Positions 45,429 to 53,344 of a stretch of 64,000 bases of DNA are shown here, piece after piece. The translations under genes and the position numbers were made by a program. How positions within the stretch are numbered: position 1 is the first letter of the stretch; the number at the start of each line of letters is the position of its first letter. The notes beneath the pieces were generated by a model that made no database searches, had not been told where the DNA came from, and saw only the letters and a list, made by a program, of their open reading frames with translations. This stretch comes from Acidobacteriota bacterium (GTDB taxonomy: Bacteria > Acidobacteriota > Terriglobia > Terriglobales > Acidobacteriaceae). Where the stretch lies: the NCBI GenBank assembly GCA_003225005.1, contig QIAN01000065.1:124001-188000 (forward strand). The letters run 5' to 3'.

Positions 45429-46094
45429 ATGTTCCGGCTCATTACCATTGAACGCGAATACGGATGTGGCGGCGGGAAGATCGCCGCACAGCTAGCCGGC
45501 CACTTGGGGTGGAAACTCTGGGACCACCTGCTCACCGAAGAGATTGCCCGCATCGCGAACGTTCATCCCGCAGCCGTTCGGCGCTGTGACGAACGCATGG
45601 ACAGTCGTTTCTACCGCATGGCCAAAGTTTTCTGGCGAGGCAGTTATGAGCGCACCTCGCCCCTGGGCGATCAGGCTTTCGATACCGATCGCATGGTTTC
45701 CATGATGCAGGACATCACCGGTAGAATTGCTGAAGAGGGGAACGCAGTCGTAGTCGGTCGCGGCGCTCCCTACTTCCTGCGCGAACGCTCGGACGCATTC
45801 CACGTCTTTCTCTACGCGCCGCGGGCGGAGAAAATTCGCCGCTTGCAGCAAGACGGATCCGGTGAAACAGAGGCTCAAGATCTCGTCGACATGGTCGACC
45901 GCGAGCGCATTGCTTTCGTGAAGCACTACTTTAATGCCGACTGGCCCACGCGTTCGCTGTATCACCTCATGCTCAACACCGCCGTCGGAGACGATCCAGT
46001 CATTGAGACGATCTTGAGCACCATGCGCCGGGTCGAGGACCGTCCCAAAGCCACGGACTACGAGGCTCCAAGCGCGTTCAGCCGACAGACTTAG
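45429..46094 (+). CDS. Cytidylate-kinase-like P-loop protein
   Basis: 221 residues of the AAA_26/cytidylate kinase-2 family. ITIEREYGCGGGKIAAQLA near 5-24 is the altered P-loop, followed by LGWKLWDHLL, a helical lid, VVVGRGAPYFLRE near 110 and VDRERIAFVKHYFNADW near 155. True CMP kinase activity is not established for this family. Starts 9 bp after the MFS pump stop, so it is in the efflux operon, and its last 17 bp overlap the convergent ferrochelatase gene. Confidence 0.85.
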   Translation: MFRLITIEREYGCGGGKIAAQLAGHLGWKLWDHLLTEEIARIANVHPAAVRRCDERMDSRFYRMAKVFWRGSYERTSPLGDQAFDTDRMVSMMQDITGRIAEEGNAVVVGRGAPYFLRERSDAFHVFLYAPRAEKIRRLQQDGSGETEAQDLVDMVDRERIAFVKHYFNADWPTRSLYHLMLNTAVGDDPVIETILSTMRRVEDRPKATDYEAPSAFSRQT

Positions 46095-47133
46095 ATCCAA
46101 CCGGGTGCGACCTGCGAGCGGGCACGGAGCCTCGCGGTGCCGCACAGCAGTCTTCGGGACAAGTATCCGGCCTTGCTCCGAGCGTTCCCAGAGCGCGCCG
46201 CTCGGAACCGGGGTTCATGCGTTCAACAATCAGCTCACCAATCATGCCAACGAACTTTGGATGAACTCCCACAGTCTTCGCCCGCACCATCGGCAAGCGC
46301 AATGAATCGCAGAGCTGCCGCGCTTCCACGTCCAGGTCATAAACCACTTCCATATGATCGGAAATGAAACCAATCGGCGCCAGTACTACCGCCGACGCCA
46401 GACTGCGTTCCTTCACTTCGCGCAAGTAATCAAGAACGTCCGGCTCCAGCCAAGGTTGGCCAGCAGCTCCGCTGCGGGACTGATAGACGAGAGCATCATT
46501 GGTCTGCCCTAATCGCGTAGAAACCAGGTTCCGCACTTCTTGCAACTGTTGGACGTAATCGCAAGTGCTAGCCATCGAGACGGGGACACTATGCGCTGTG
46601 TATACCACCTGGATCTTGTTCCGCACCGGCGCCGGAACCGCCCTAAGCGCATCCTGAACTCTTTCCAACGTTGCCTCAATAAATCCGGGGTGATTGTAGA
46701 ATGGCCTCACTTTGTCCACCACCGGCACTCCATTGCCGACTTCGCTTTGAGCCCGTGCAATGTCCTCGCGGTACTGGCGGCATCCCGAGTATGAACTGTA
46801 CGCCGAAGTCACAAAGGCGAGAGCTTTATGTATGCCATCCTGTTTCATCTGCCGCAGGGTATCTGCGAGCATTGGATGCCAGTTGCGATTGCCCCAATAA
46901 ATGGGCAGGTTTGGGGCATTCCGTGCTAGTTCGGCTTGCAGTGCGCCCATCAATTCGCGCATTTGCTGGTTGATCGGGCTCTTACCACCGAAGTGACGGT
47001 AGTGTTCCGCGACTGTCAACATTCGGTCCCGAGGCACGTTACGTCCGCGCAACACATTCTCAAGGAAGGGAATGACATCATCTCCTGATTCCGGCCCACC
47101 GAAGGAAACCATCAAAACCGCATCGTAGTTCAT
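46078..47133 (-). CDS. hemH: Ferrochelatase (coproporphyrin/protoporphyrin)
   Basis: 351 residues of the ferrochelatase family: VLMVSFGGPESGDDVIPFL at the N-terminus, YWGNRNWHPML, TSAYSSYSGCRQYREDI, the metal-site His in YTAHSVPVSM near 178, and the acidic site PIGFISDHMEVVYDLDVEA near 260-277 with conserved Glu. The tail has TCPEDCC, a Cys cluster like that of ferrochelatases carrying a [2Fe-2S] centre. Inserts iron into the porphyrin, last or next-to-last step of heme synthesis. Its 3' end overlaps the convergent cytidylate-kinase-like gene by 17 bp. Confidence 0.94.
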   Translation of the reverse strand: MNYDAVLMVSFGGPESGDDVIPFLENVLRGRNVPRDRMLTVAEHYRHFGGKSPINQQMRELMGALQAELARNAPNLPIYWGNRNWHPMLADTLRQMKQDGIHKALAFVTSAYSSYSGCRQYREDIARAQSEVGNGVPVVDKVRPFYNHPGFIEATLERVQDALRAVPAPVRNKIQVVYTAHSVPVSMASTCDYVQQLQEVRNLVSTRLGQTNDALVYQSRSGAAGQPWLEPDVLDYLREVKERSLASAVVLAPIGFISDHMEVVYDLDVEARQLCDSLRLPMVRAKTVGVHPKFVGMIGELIVERMNPGSERRALGTLGARPDTCPEDCCAAPRGSVPARRSHPVGSKSVG

Positions 47134-47541
47134 ATTCGAGTCGTCGATCGCCCCAGTAGCGAAGAAAGCTAGCTCAACCGGTTCGGCCGAGCTGCACCTG
47201 AAATGTTTATGCTACAGGAATGTGGTGCACAGACGAGGTGAGACCATCGCCCGCCATGCTGGGATATTCGACAAAGACTTGGTCGCGGCAGTGTGAGAGT
47301 CCCAAACCGGCGTCCACTGAAATGGATGCCGACCGAAAGAATGGAAGCAGGACTGATTCCCGGAAAGGGCGGACCGGGTTAAGCAGTTATGTTTAGCGCA
47401 GGAGATGGTGGTGGCAGCGCTTCCTCCGACTCACTGTTGAGATCCTGAAGCGTAGGGTGTGAAGGCGGTCCGCCGCCGGCGAGATCACCACTCTGTTCAG
47501 GCGTCATGGCGGGGCATTCTGGGAGCGGGTCGAGGACCGGC
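47134..47541. other. Intergenic region upstream of hemH
   Basis: About 410 bp. It should contain the hemH promoter (minus strand). A frame of 92 codons (47379-47657, minus) overlaps the small gene at 47542-47757 and is compositionally noncoding. Nothing else recognised. Confidence 0.5.
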
Positions 47542-47757
47542 TCAACGCCATTTCCGCAACTGCTTCCAGGCCTGGACGAGTGTTTGCATCTCTCGGGGAC
47601 TCGGAAGACGGTTGTAGACCAACCGGCAGTCCTGATACGCCTGCTCGTAAAAATCACGAACCGCCGTCACGCTGAGGTGCGCGAGGTTGTAACGGAGTTC
47701 TTTGAGGTCCTTCTCGCTCAAAATCTCCGCCTTCTCGCGATCCGGACGGCGCGCCAT
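47542..47757 (-). CDS. Small conserved-type hypothetical protein, 71 aa
   Basis: A highly charged helical protein (ATG 47755-47757) with EKDLKELRYNLAHLSV, VRDFYEQAYQDCRLVYNRLP and a Trp-rich C-terminus VQAWKQLRKWR. No signal, membrane helix or metal site. The composition is protein-like and the C-terminal block looks conserved, but I cannot name a family. No strong ribosome-binding site is seen before the ATG. No operon partner. Confidence 0.6.
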   Translation of the reverse strand: MARRPDREKAEILSEKDLKELRYNLAHLSVTAVRDFYEQAYQDCRLVYNRLPSPREMQTLVQAWKQLRKWR

Positions 47758-47983
47758 TTGGAAAGCGATTTTAGTATATTCGCTATTTATTCGCCTTGGC
47801 GTCCCTTGCGCAGCCTTTTGGCCAAGAGCGTGACACTAGCGAAAAGGCAGAGCGGACAGTAGGAAGAGAGCGCCGCCCCACGCCTCCCCGAACTCTCTGC
47901 AATGGGACTTTCGACTCCCTAAGAGCAGCTTGCTAGGGCTGACCGCCGAAGTTCTTGGTTATCCGTTTTGCTTCCCAGATAGC

Positions 47984-48304
47984 TCAGACGACGATAACCA
48001 CAACGATGACGGTCGCACAGGGGTGTCCAGGATTGAAATTGACGCGCACGGTTTGGTCCAGTGGGAATAGAACGCTTTGATCGCCGCAAAACCCGACAGT
48101 GGAGGATGTGCTGTTTTGCAGCAAGGTCACGAACGTGACTTGAACGGTTTCCATTCCGTTCAGGGTATTACCGAGCTGCACGACCGTGACAAAGCCTTGG
48201 ATGGTGGAACCCGTCTCGATGGCACCACGGACGAATACATTGCCGCAGCCACTTGAAAGCAGGAACAACGAGAGAACCACAAGGAGCGAGAGGAGGCGCT
48301 TCAC
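47984..48304 (-). CDS. Small predicted lipoprotein, 106 aa
   Basis: Clear lipoprotein signal: MKRLLSLLVVLSLFLLSSGC with Cys20. The mature part is about 86 residues, Val/Thr-rich and probably beta-structured (GSTIQGFVTVVQLGNTLNG), with two further Cys (FCGDQ, HPCAT) that could form a disulfide. It ends in an unusual hydrophobic run ATVIVVVIVV. Unknown function; stands alone with empty DNA on both sides. Confidence 0.72.
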   Translation of the reverse strand: MKRLLSLLVVLSLFLLSSGCGNVFVRGAIETGSTIQGFVTVVQLGNTLNGMETVQVTFVTLLQNSTSSTVGFCGDQSVLFPLDQTVRVNFNPGHPCATVIVVVIVV

Positions 48305-48633
48305 AAATCACCTCGCCATCAAAGTATACCGCCAGTCCTAAGCCGTTTTCAGCGCGAAGCCGAGGCGCTAGTGAAGAGCAGTTATTCCGGCAGGCGGAAA
48401 AGGTCGAAGGCGGACCGCTTACAACAACTGAAATCCCAGTTTGCCATCTCCATCAAACCAATAGCACAGGGCATCATCGCGGAGGTGTTCTTGGCAGCTG
48501 CGAGAACAATCCTCGGGGCTGGCGCGACTGAGATGCGGCAGCGTTACGTTCTTGCGAACCACGAGCTCCGCCCGGCGCTTTCCAGAAGCTCCGTGGTGGA
48601 TCTAGCAAGGGCTCCCACCCGGAGGAGGAGCGT
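48305..48633. other. Intergenic region, no gene recognised
   Basis: About 330 bp between the lipoprotein start and the response regulator stop, both minus strand. Plus-strand frames here lack any domain or ribosome-binding site. Nothing else seen. Confidence 0.5.
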
Positions 48634-49017
48634 CTAGGCCTTGGTTGCGGTTAGCACGGATTCCACTGCTTGAATCAGGGCCAATGAAGCGTTCTCTGAC
48701 GATTTCTCTGATTTCGTAAAAAACGCCGCTGCCCCATCTTTCAATAACCTGGCTTCATTCGCTTGACCAAGTCCGCTCAGCACGATGACGGGGATGTGTT
48801 TTGCGAGCACGTCGCTCTTAAGAGCCCGAAGGACATCGAGTCCTGACAATTTGGGCAACATCATATCGAGCAGAATAAGATCGGGAATGCTCTCGCGCGC
48901 GGCACGCAGACCCTCTTCTCCGTCGGCGGCATAGATGACGCTGTACCCGGCATGGGTGAGCGCCCGTCCGTTTGCCACCCGCTGAAACTTGCTGTCTTCA
49001 ACCAAAAGTATTTTCAT
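48634..49017 (-). CDS. Stand-alone CheY-like response regulator
   Basis: 127 residues from the ATG at 49015-49017 with GTGAGG just upstream. A single receiver domain: KILLVEDSK (acidic pair), phospho-acceptor Asp in LILLDMMLPKLSG, VIVLSGLG (switch Ser/Thr position) and AAAFFTKSE (conserved Lys). No output domain, so it acts by protein-protein contact or as a phosphotransfer step. No histidine kinase is nearby. Its 5' region holds only weak ORFs. Confidence 0.88.
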   Translation of the reverse strand: MKILLVEDSKFQRVANGRALTHAGYSVIYAADGEEGLRAARESIPDLILLDMMLPKLSGLDVLRALKSDVLAKHIPVIVLSGLGQANEARLLKDGAAAFFTKSEKSSENASLALIQAVESVLTATKA

Positions 49018-49026
49018 TTTCCTCAC

Positions 49027-49856
49027 TCCGTCTAGTTGGGATCACACTCTTCCGACGATGGCCGATTCCTCTCTTCTGAGTGCCTCGGGTAGTCTGGCGT
49101 AGCCCAAACGTTCGGCAAATCCTTGATCACTTTGAGTAGAAGCGCTGGGGCAACCAGGGATGAACAAAACATCATCGCCACCACGGTGAATCGATTCATT
49201 TTTGACGACACCCAGGAATCCGAGACGACGGGTCGGCAGTCCGACCTGCTTTGTGCACTAAGTATGGAGGCGCCGGCACTTACGGTTCTGTTCAAAACCG
49301 CTCAGAGCAATCGCCGTCCCGCCCGCAGGGTGTAGCAGTTTCCCATCTGTGTAGCTATCCCCGTCAAACGATAGAGGGGGTAGTATGGATAGGGGAAGGA
49401 AACATGGAGTGCACCCTTGGGTTGAGACACGTGGCTGGATTATCATATTTCATGCGCCTTTTCAGCGGGCGACGCAAGTAATTTAACACCTAGTTTCTCC
49501 TCTGTTTGCTTCGGCACCGCGGGTATTGCAAGACCAGAACCTTTTGGTGAGATACCCACCAGTTCCCATAGCGTCTCCCAGTGCCTCGGATGCGGTTAGC
49601 GACGGCCCGCGCGGATGGCGATTCTCCGATACCAACTGCTGAGGGAATTCAGGCACGGTCTGAGGCAAGAGTGTGTTGCTTTGAGCTTCCGTTCGGGCGT
49701 CGCAACTATTCTCTGGGCTTCGCGAACCTCCGGTCCGTCTGGGTAACAGATTACTGGTCCAGCGCGCGTCCTTTTTCCTGCCACTCAAGGCCCTTTCGTT
49801 ACCTTTCTGCTCGAGCAGGTTTCGGAATACTCTGCCATCAGCGTCAGGACCCTCGA
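49027..49856. other. Long sparse region upstream of a PilZ gene
   Basis: About 830 bp. A minus frame at 49032-49295 ends 5 bp before the response-regulator frame and includes a hydrophobic stretch (FTVVAMMFCSSLVAPALLL), so a small exported peptide from an internal ATG (near 49199) is possible but weak. Other frames look random. No RNA gene or terminator recognised. Confidence 0.4.
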
Positions 49857-50192
49857 ATGCACTCCCCCCGGCAGCCCGAGCGGCAAAATATACGCTACCC
49901 TCTGCATCTGCCTGTTGCGGTCAAGGTGGGTCGCGAAGAGATGCACACTCAATCTGAGAACATAAGCCTCAACGGCATTCTGCTATCCAGTGCTTTTCTA
50001 ATTCCAGCGGGTTCCACAGTTGAGTTAGCGGTTGGAATTGCGCAAGTGCCCAGCCCCGGCATACTACTGAAAGCTCGTGGTAAGGTGCTTCGAGTACAAC
50101 CAAAAGCCTCCGGAAATTTTGCCGTAGCAATCGAATGCGAGGGTCCTTTCGAGCTTAAGCGAAGAACCCCGAATTCCGAACAAAAGGCATGA
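49857..50192 (+). CDS. PilZ-domain protein, 111 aa
   Basis: Translation from the ATG at 49857 gives a protein opening RQPERQNIRYPLHLPVAV, with the N-terminal Arg motif, then ENISLNGILLSSAF matching the (D/N)xSxxG motif with Asn for Asp and beta strands to residue 100. The frame is open upstream to 49581 but that part is not protein-like. No clear Shine-Dalgarno. Third PilZ protein in the window, not linked to the other two. Confidence 0.75.
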   Translation: MHSPRQPERQNIRYPLHLPVAVKVGREEMHTQSENISLNGILLSSAFLIPAGSTVELAVGIAQVPSPGILLKARGKVLRVQPKASGNFAVAIECEGPFELKRRTPNSEQKA

Positions 50193-50451
50193 AACGAAGG
50201 CACTCCCCGGGAAGTTGAGCTGGCAGGCTTTGCATGCACCCGGCTTCGGAGCCAAGCGCGTTGGCGGCGCCGAAGAGTGAATGAGTTTGCGACTGACAAA
50301 GCCCAAGCTTGGAGGAGTTTGAAGGAAAAGTGCCGCGGCCTACTGGACCACCCGGTTCATTTCTGACACTTTCTCGCTTCTTGGCAGTGTCTTAATCACC
50401 TGCAACACGCTATTTAAGACACTGCCCTTTTCTTTATCCTCTTGAAGCCGT

Positions 50452-50688
50452 ATGCATGAATCATGGATACTGATACATAGGCAGACGACTCTGAACATTA
50501 ACGATGACCTGCTCAAGCAAGCGGCACAGCTCAGCGGTATCACGGAGAAGACGGCTGTCGTCCACGCCGGACTGGAAGCCCTGGTCGCCCGTGAGAGTGC
50601 TAAGAGGCTAGCGGCCCTGGGCGGCAGCGAGCCGCGTCTGCGGAAAATCCGGCGACGCCGTCCTCAGGCCTCTATGGCCAGCCGCTGA
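50452..50688 (+). CDS. vapB: VapB-type antitoxin
   Basis: 78 residues. The start of the family motif is TTLNINDDLLKQAAQLSGI (ribbon then helix), followed by TEKTAVVHAGLEALVARESAKRLAALGG and a basic tail RKIRRRR, typical of ribbon-helix-helix VapB proteins that pair with PIN-domain toxins. The stop overlaps the start of a vapC-like sequence by TGATG. That partner is broken, so this antitoxin is now an orphan. Confidence 0.82.
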   Translation: MHESWILIHRQTTLNINDDLLKQAAQLSGITEKTAVVHAGLEALVARESAKRLAALGGSEPRLRKIRRRRPQASMASR

Positions 50689-50935
50689 TGCTTGTTGATA
50701 ACTCGATCTGGGTTGAGCATTTGCGCCATGGCCAGCTCGGGTCGTCTCGCTTCTTCATCGCGCCGAAGTTCAGTGCCATCCTTTTATTATCGGTGAATTG
50801 GCATGTGGTTCCATAAGCCGCCGCTCTGAGATCCTGCTATTGCTCCGGAGATTGCCCTCCGTGCTGAAGTGATGACGTTCGTCGAGCACATCGCCTCATG
50901 GGTCGGGGTGTTGGCTGGGTCGATGTATTCGAGTC
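50688..50935 (+). pseudogene. vapC: Decayed VapC (PIN-domain) toxin
   Basis: The ATG at 50688-50690 overlaps the vapB stop. Frame 1 gives MLVDNSIWVEHLRHGQLGSS and breaks by about 50765; another frame continues HPFIIGELACGS and SEILLLLRRLPSVLK to about 50872; then VMTFVEH; then LMGRGVGWVDV near 50900-50930, the last conserved PIN block. At least three frame changes and loss of the C-terminal helix. The order and spacing of PIN motifs (Asp4, Glu in GELACG, Asp in GWVDV) match VapC, so this is a degraded toxin. Confidence 0.82.
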
Positions 50936-51124
50936 AAACAGACCGAGATAGATGATAAGTTCTCCCGCGTAGGTGCACTGGTGCACTCTAGTTCGCGGAG
51001 CCACAGGTGCAGGCTGGCAAGAATAGCCGCCATGATCCCGAGCACGCGCTTCCGGCCTTCGTCCACCGCAGGATTCGAGCTGATGACGACCGGCACGATG
51101 ATGAGGATGGCGACCATGACCCAT

Positions 51125-51154
51125 GATGATGATCACAAAGATGATGATCACAAA
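51125..51154. repeat. Two exact tandem copies of a 15-bp unit
   Basis: GATGATGATCACAAA occurs twice in direct succession (51125-51139, 51140-51154) and is followed by a related GACGAC stretch and a purine-rich run to about 51245. It lies in the 300-bp gap between the vapC remnant and the doc gene. Frames through it give Asp/His/Lys- or Ile/Val-rich peptides with no family resemblance, so it is treated as simple-sequence DNA. Confidence 0.75.
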
Positions 51155-51242
51155 GACGACGAAAGGCGACGACAACGTTGAGGTGGTAAAGGGAGACAAG
51201 AACAACGATAAGAAGGAAAAGGATAAGAACAAGGAGGACGAG

Positions 51243-51620
51243 TTAGAGAAGGGGTTCGCTGTGCTGACGGATCCAGTCAAGGATTTGGGCAAAGCGGAAT
51301 TCGTGCCGGTCCATCGAGCCGTCGATGAAAGTGTGTGCGTCCAAGCTCTCGACCTCGATGTAAAAGCCGTTGCGTCGCAGAAAGACATCGGTAGCGGTGA
51401 AAGCGATGCGCTTATTGCCGTCGAGGAAGCCGTGGTTATTGCCTAGCGACTCCATCAGCGCGGCGGCTTCTTCTTCGATGGAGTTGTAATAGCCGGTTTG
51501 CGGACGAAAAACGGCGGCCTCAACAGCGCCCTTATCGCGGACACCATGGAGACCGCCGAACATTTCGATCAATCGATGTTGCATCCGGTAGACTTCAGCT
51601 ACCGTAAGGTAATCCGCCAT
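51243..51620 (-). CDS. doc: Doc/Fic-family toxin (death on curing)
   Basis: 125 residues with the Doc fold: YLTVAEVYRMQHRLIEMFGG start, GVRDKGAVEAAV, and the active-site loop HGFLDGNKR near 63-71 (HxFxDGNKR, complete), then FTATDVFLRRNGF. Doc proteins phosphorylate elongation factor Tu and stop translation. Its start directly follows the stop of the antitoxin gene with no spacer. All catalytic residues are present, so the toxin is likely functional. Confidence 0.9.
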   Translation of the reverse strand: MADYLTVAEVYRMQHRLIEMFGGLHGVRDKGAVEAAVFRPQTGYYNSIEEEAAALMESLGNNHGFLDGNKRIAFTATDVFLRRNGFYIEVESLDAHTFIDGSMDRHEFRFAQILDWIRQHSEPLL

Positions 51621-51857
51621 TTACTTGGCGAGACGCTGCAACAGGTCACGGTTGCGAGCAACCGACTGCTCGAAGGCGTCCATCACCTCGGGGCGGACCA
51701 GATGCTGGGACGGAACCACGTTGTGCAAATAGAACCCGAGCGCCTGTTCGAGAACATGCCGCTTCGTTTGCCCATTCTGCTCGGCGACCGCAACGAACTC
51801 ATCGTAAAGCTGGGCGTCGATCTCAGGAGTGAACTTCTTGGTCCTCGTAGCTGGCAT
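51621..51857 (-). CDS. Antitoxin partner of the Doc toxin
   Basis: 78 residues; GGAGG 8 nt before the ATG. The N-terminus (TRTKKFTPEIDAQLYDEF) followed by AEQNGQTKRHVLEQALGFYL looks like a ribbon-helix-helix DNA-binding unit, and the C-terminal part (VMDAFEQSVARNRDLLQRLAK) would wrap the toxin. This is not the classical Phd sequence; the assignment rests on position directly upstream of doc, size and the RHH-like pattern. Confidence 0.82.
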   Translation of the reverse strand: MPATRTKKFTPEIDAQLYDEFVAVAEQNGQTKRHVLEQALGFYLHNVVPSQHLVRPEVMDAFEQSVARNRDLLQRLAK

Positions 51858-51884
51858 GATCCTAACCTCCCCCGTTCGACTCCT

Positions 51885-51930
51885 ATCTTACTTCTCTGCC
51901 ATGATAAGTCAAGATAAATCTTTATTTATC
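51885..51930 (-). promoter_or_regulatory. Candidate promoter and operator of the antitoxin-doc operon
   Basis: On the minus strand TTGACT (51907-51912) and TAAGAT (51885-51890) are 16 bp apart, giving a sigma-70-type promoter about 30 bp before the antitoxin ATG. Immediately upstream of the -35 box is a perfect inverted repeat GATAAAT-CTTT-ATTTATC (51913-51930) that could be the binding site for the RHH antitoxin. The region is AT-rich, unlike its surroundings. Confidence 0.5.
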
Positions 51931-52333
51931 CATGTCATTGTAAATAAACTACTTAAAATATAAAAGCGTACCGTGTGGCGCTTGCCTGCGACCTAGAACA
52001 CAATCCCGCCCCGGGCGGCCATGCCTGCCATGAGAATCGTGAGAGGGGCCCGATTCATCTGGACGCTTGATCGTCGCCTCCCATCGCAAGCACATTTTCC
52101 TGCACTCGCGATGTCACTTCTTGCGCCCCGCGATGTCAACTTTCTAGACTAGTGAGTGTAGTCAGCTTTTCGCTCAATCGCAATTTCCAGCCGCTACGTC
52201 CACCCCTCTGAGGACGCTGTTCTTACCGCCATGGCCAACTTGGGTGGAGCACAATTTTGGGCACAGGCCTGAAATTCCAAAAATCCCGCCCCGGTCACAG
52301 GGCACAAAAGTGATTGAACAAAAAGAAGAAATC
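51931..52333. other. Intergenic region between the antitoxin promoter and tRNA-Arg
   Basis: About 400 bp. AT-rich to 51965, then ordinary GC. A T-rich stretch (minus strand, near 52306-52332) just after the tRNA 3' end may help end transcription. No ORF or further RNA gene supported. Confidence 0.45.
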
Positions 52334-52410
52334 TGGTGCGCCCGGAGAGATTCGAACTCCCGACCTATTGCTCCGGAGGCAATCGCTCTATCCAGCTGAG
52401 CTACGGGCGC
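52334..52410 (-). tRNA. tRNA-Arg (anticodon CCG)
   Basis: 77 nt including an encoded CCA. The acceptor stem GCGCCCG/CGGGCGC pairs fully; the D arm starts TAGCTCAGCTGGATAGAGC; anticodon stem ATTGC/GCAAT encloses the loop CTCCGGA, giving anticodon CCG for CGG codons; the T arm carries GTTCGAATC. All conserved positions are present. Confidence 0.96.
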
Positions 52411-52587
52411 GTACCGATAAACTAGTTTACAGGGCAGCTGGAAAGCCTTCAATGCCGAGGTATAAGGTGAAACCCGCAAGGCGGGACAGAACGGTTCCGC
52501 GCCCGCCTCGACGGTTTGCACCGGAGGCAGAGCGCCCGCCGACACGACAAATTTTCAGCTATTAAGAAAGGCCTGGGAAGTACTCGG

Positions 52588-52929
52588 CTAATAGCGTCCG
52601 CGACCGCCGCCTCCGCCTCGCCCGCCGCGATCTCCACCACGGCCACCACGGTCCCGGTCGCGTCCACCACCTCCGCCGTGTTCCGTCTTAGGACGAGCTT
52701 CGTTTACGTTAAGCGTACGACCGCCAATTTCTGAACCATTCAGCCCCGCGATGGCTTTTTCGCCCTCTTCGGCGTTGGCCATCTCCACAAATCCGAATCC
52801 GCGCGAGCGCCCGGTATCACGGTCTGTCATGATGCTTACCCGGTCAACTTGCCCGTAAGACCCGAACATCTGGCGCAACTCATCTTCTGTGGTGTTGAAA
52901 CTCAGATTGCCTACGAAAATATTCTTCAA
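52588..52929 (-). CDS. RNA-binding protein, single RRM with Gly/Arg-rich tail
   Basis: 113 residues. RRM with RNP2 IFVGNLSFN at 4-12 and RNP1 RGFGFVEMA at about 44-52, then a Gly/Arg/Asp-rich tail (RGG-type repeats) from about 85. Proteins of this kind in bacteria bind RNA and are often cold-induced. A single-gene unit; the 180 bp upstream should hold its promoter and 5' leader. Confidence 0.93.
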   Translation of the reverse strand: MKNIFVGNLSFNTTEDELRQMFGSYGQVDRVSIMTDRDTGRSRGFGFVEMANAEEGEKAIAGLNGSEIGGRTLNVNEARPKTEHGGGGGRDRDRGGRGGDRGGRGGGGGRGRY

Positions 52930-53107
52930 GCGTCTGCCTCTGCATTGAGCTGTCGAAGTGCGAGCTCAATTCGGCGGACTGGCAGGGAGCTGAAGTGGCT
53001 TTCCTGAAAATCGATACCGGAGCTGGCGAACAGTCAAATGCGGGCAGAAGTATAGCAGATTTGTCGAGGGACTTTAGTTTAATTGGAAGGAATGGCTTGC
53101 GGCGGGC

Positions 53108-53344
53108 TCAGCATTCATCCACTTTCCAATATCCCTCGCAGTGAAATCCAACTTGCAGCAGCCGGTTCTTGGGATCATGGCGCTTACCGCAGTTCGGGCA
53201 GGTTAGATACCGGTTCCAAGCCGTGCCTTGGTGGTCGTAATCATTCGAAACCGTAAATGTTATGCCGCAACTACAAGGCACCAGATACATCCGCAGGTGG
53301 AGTTCCTTGTTTGCTGCCGGCTTTACTGAACAGCGATATCTCAC
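53108..53344 (-). CDS. Small zinc-ribbon protein coupled to typA
   Basis: Up to 78 residues. The frame opens with GTG at 53342-53344, overlapping the typA stop as GTGA, so translational coupling is possible; an ATG at 53290 would give 60 residues and has AAGGAA about 12 nt upstream. The product has four Cys in a ribbon pattern, CSCG and [10 protein letters not shown], with further Cys in FHCEGY and at the C-terminus. Probably binds zinc. Function unknown; the link with TypA suggests a ribosome or RNA connection but this is only positional. Confidence 0.68.
   Translation of the reverse strand: MRYRCSVKPAANKELHLRMYLVPCSCGITFTVSNDYDHQGTAWNRYLTCPNCGKRHDPKNRLLQVGFHCEGYWKVDEC

Noticed and set aside
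49483-49788. Minus-strand ORF upstream of the PilZ gene
   Set aside because: Composition and lack of any motif or start signal suggest chance; the PilZ gene on the other strand starts later, at 49857.
51123-51160. Asp/Lys-rich peptide resembling an epitope tag
   Set aside because: Resemblance is superficial (DDDHK repeats) and the DNA is a simple 15-bp repeat; no vector or construct sequence lies around it.
50837-51388. 183-codon minus-strand frame across the repeat block
   Set aside because: Starts antisense-shifted inside the doc gene and passes through simple-sequence DNA; no protein family resemblance. An overlapping 73-codon frame (50896-51117) with one hydrophobic stretch is equally unsupported.
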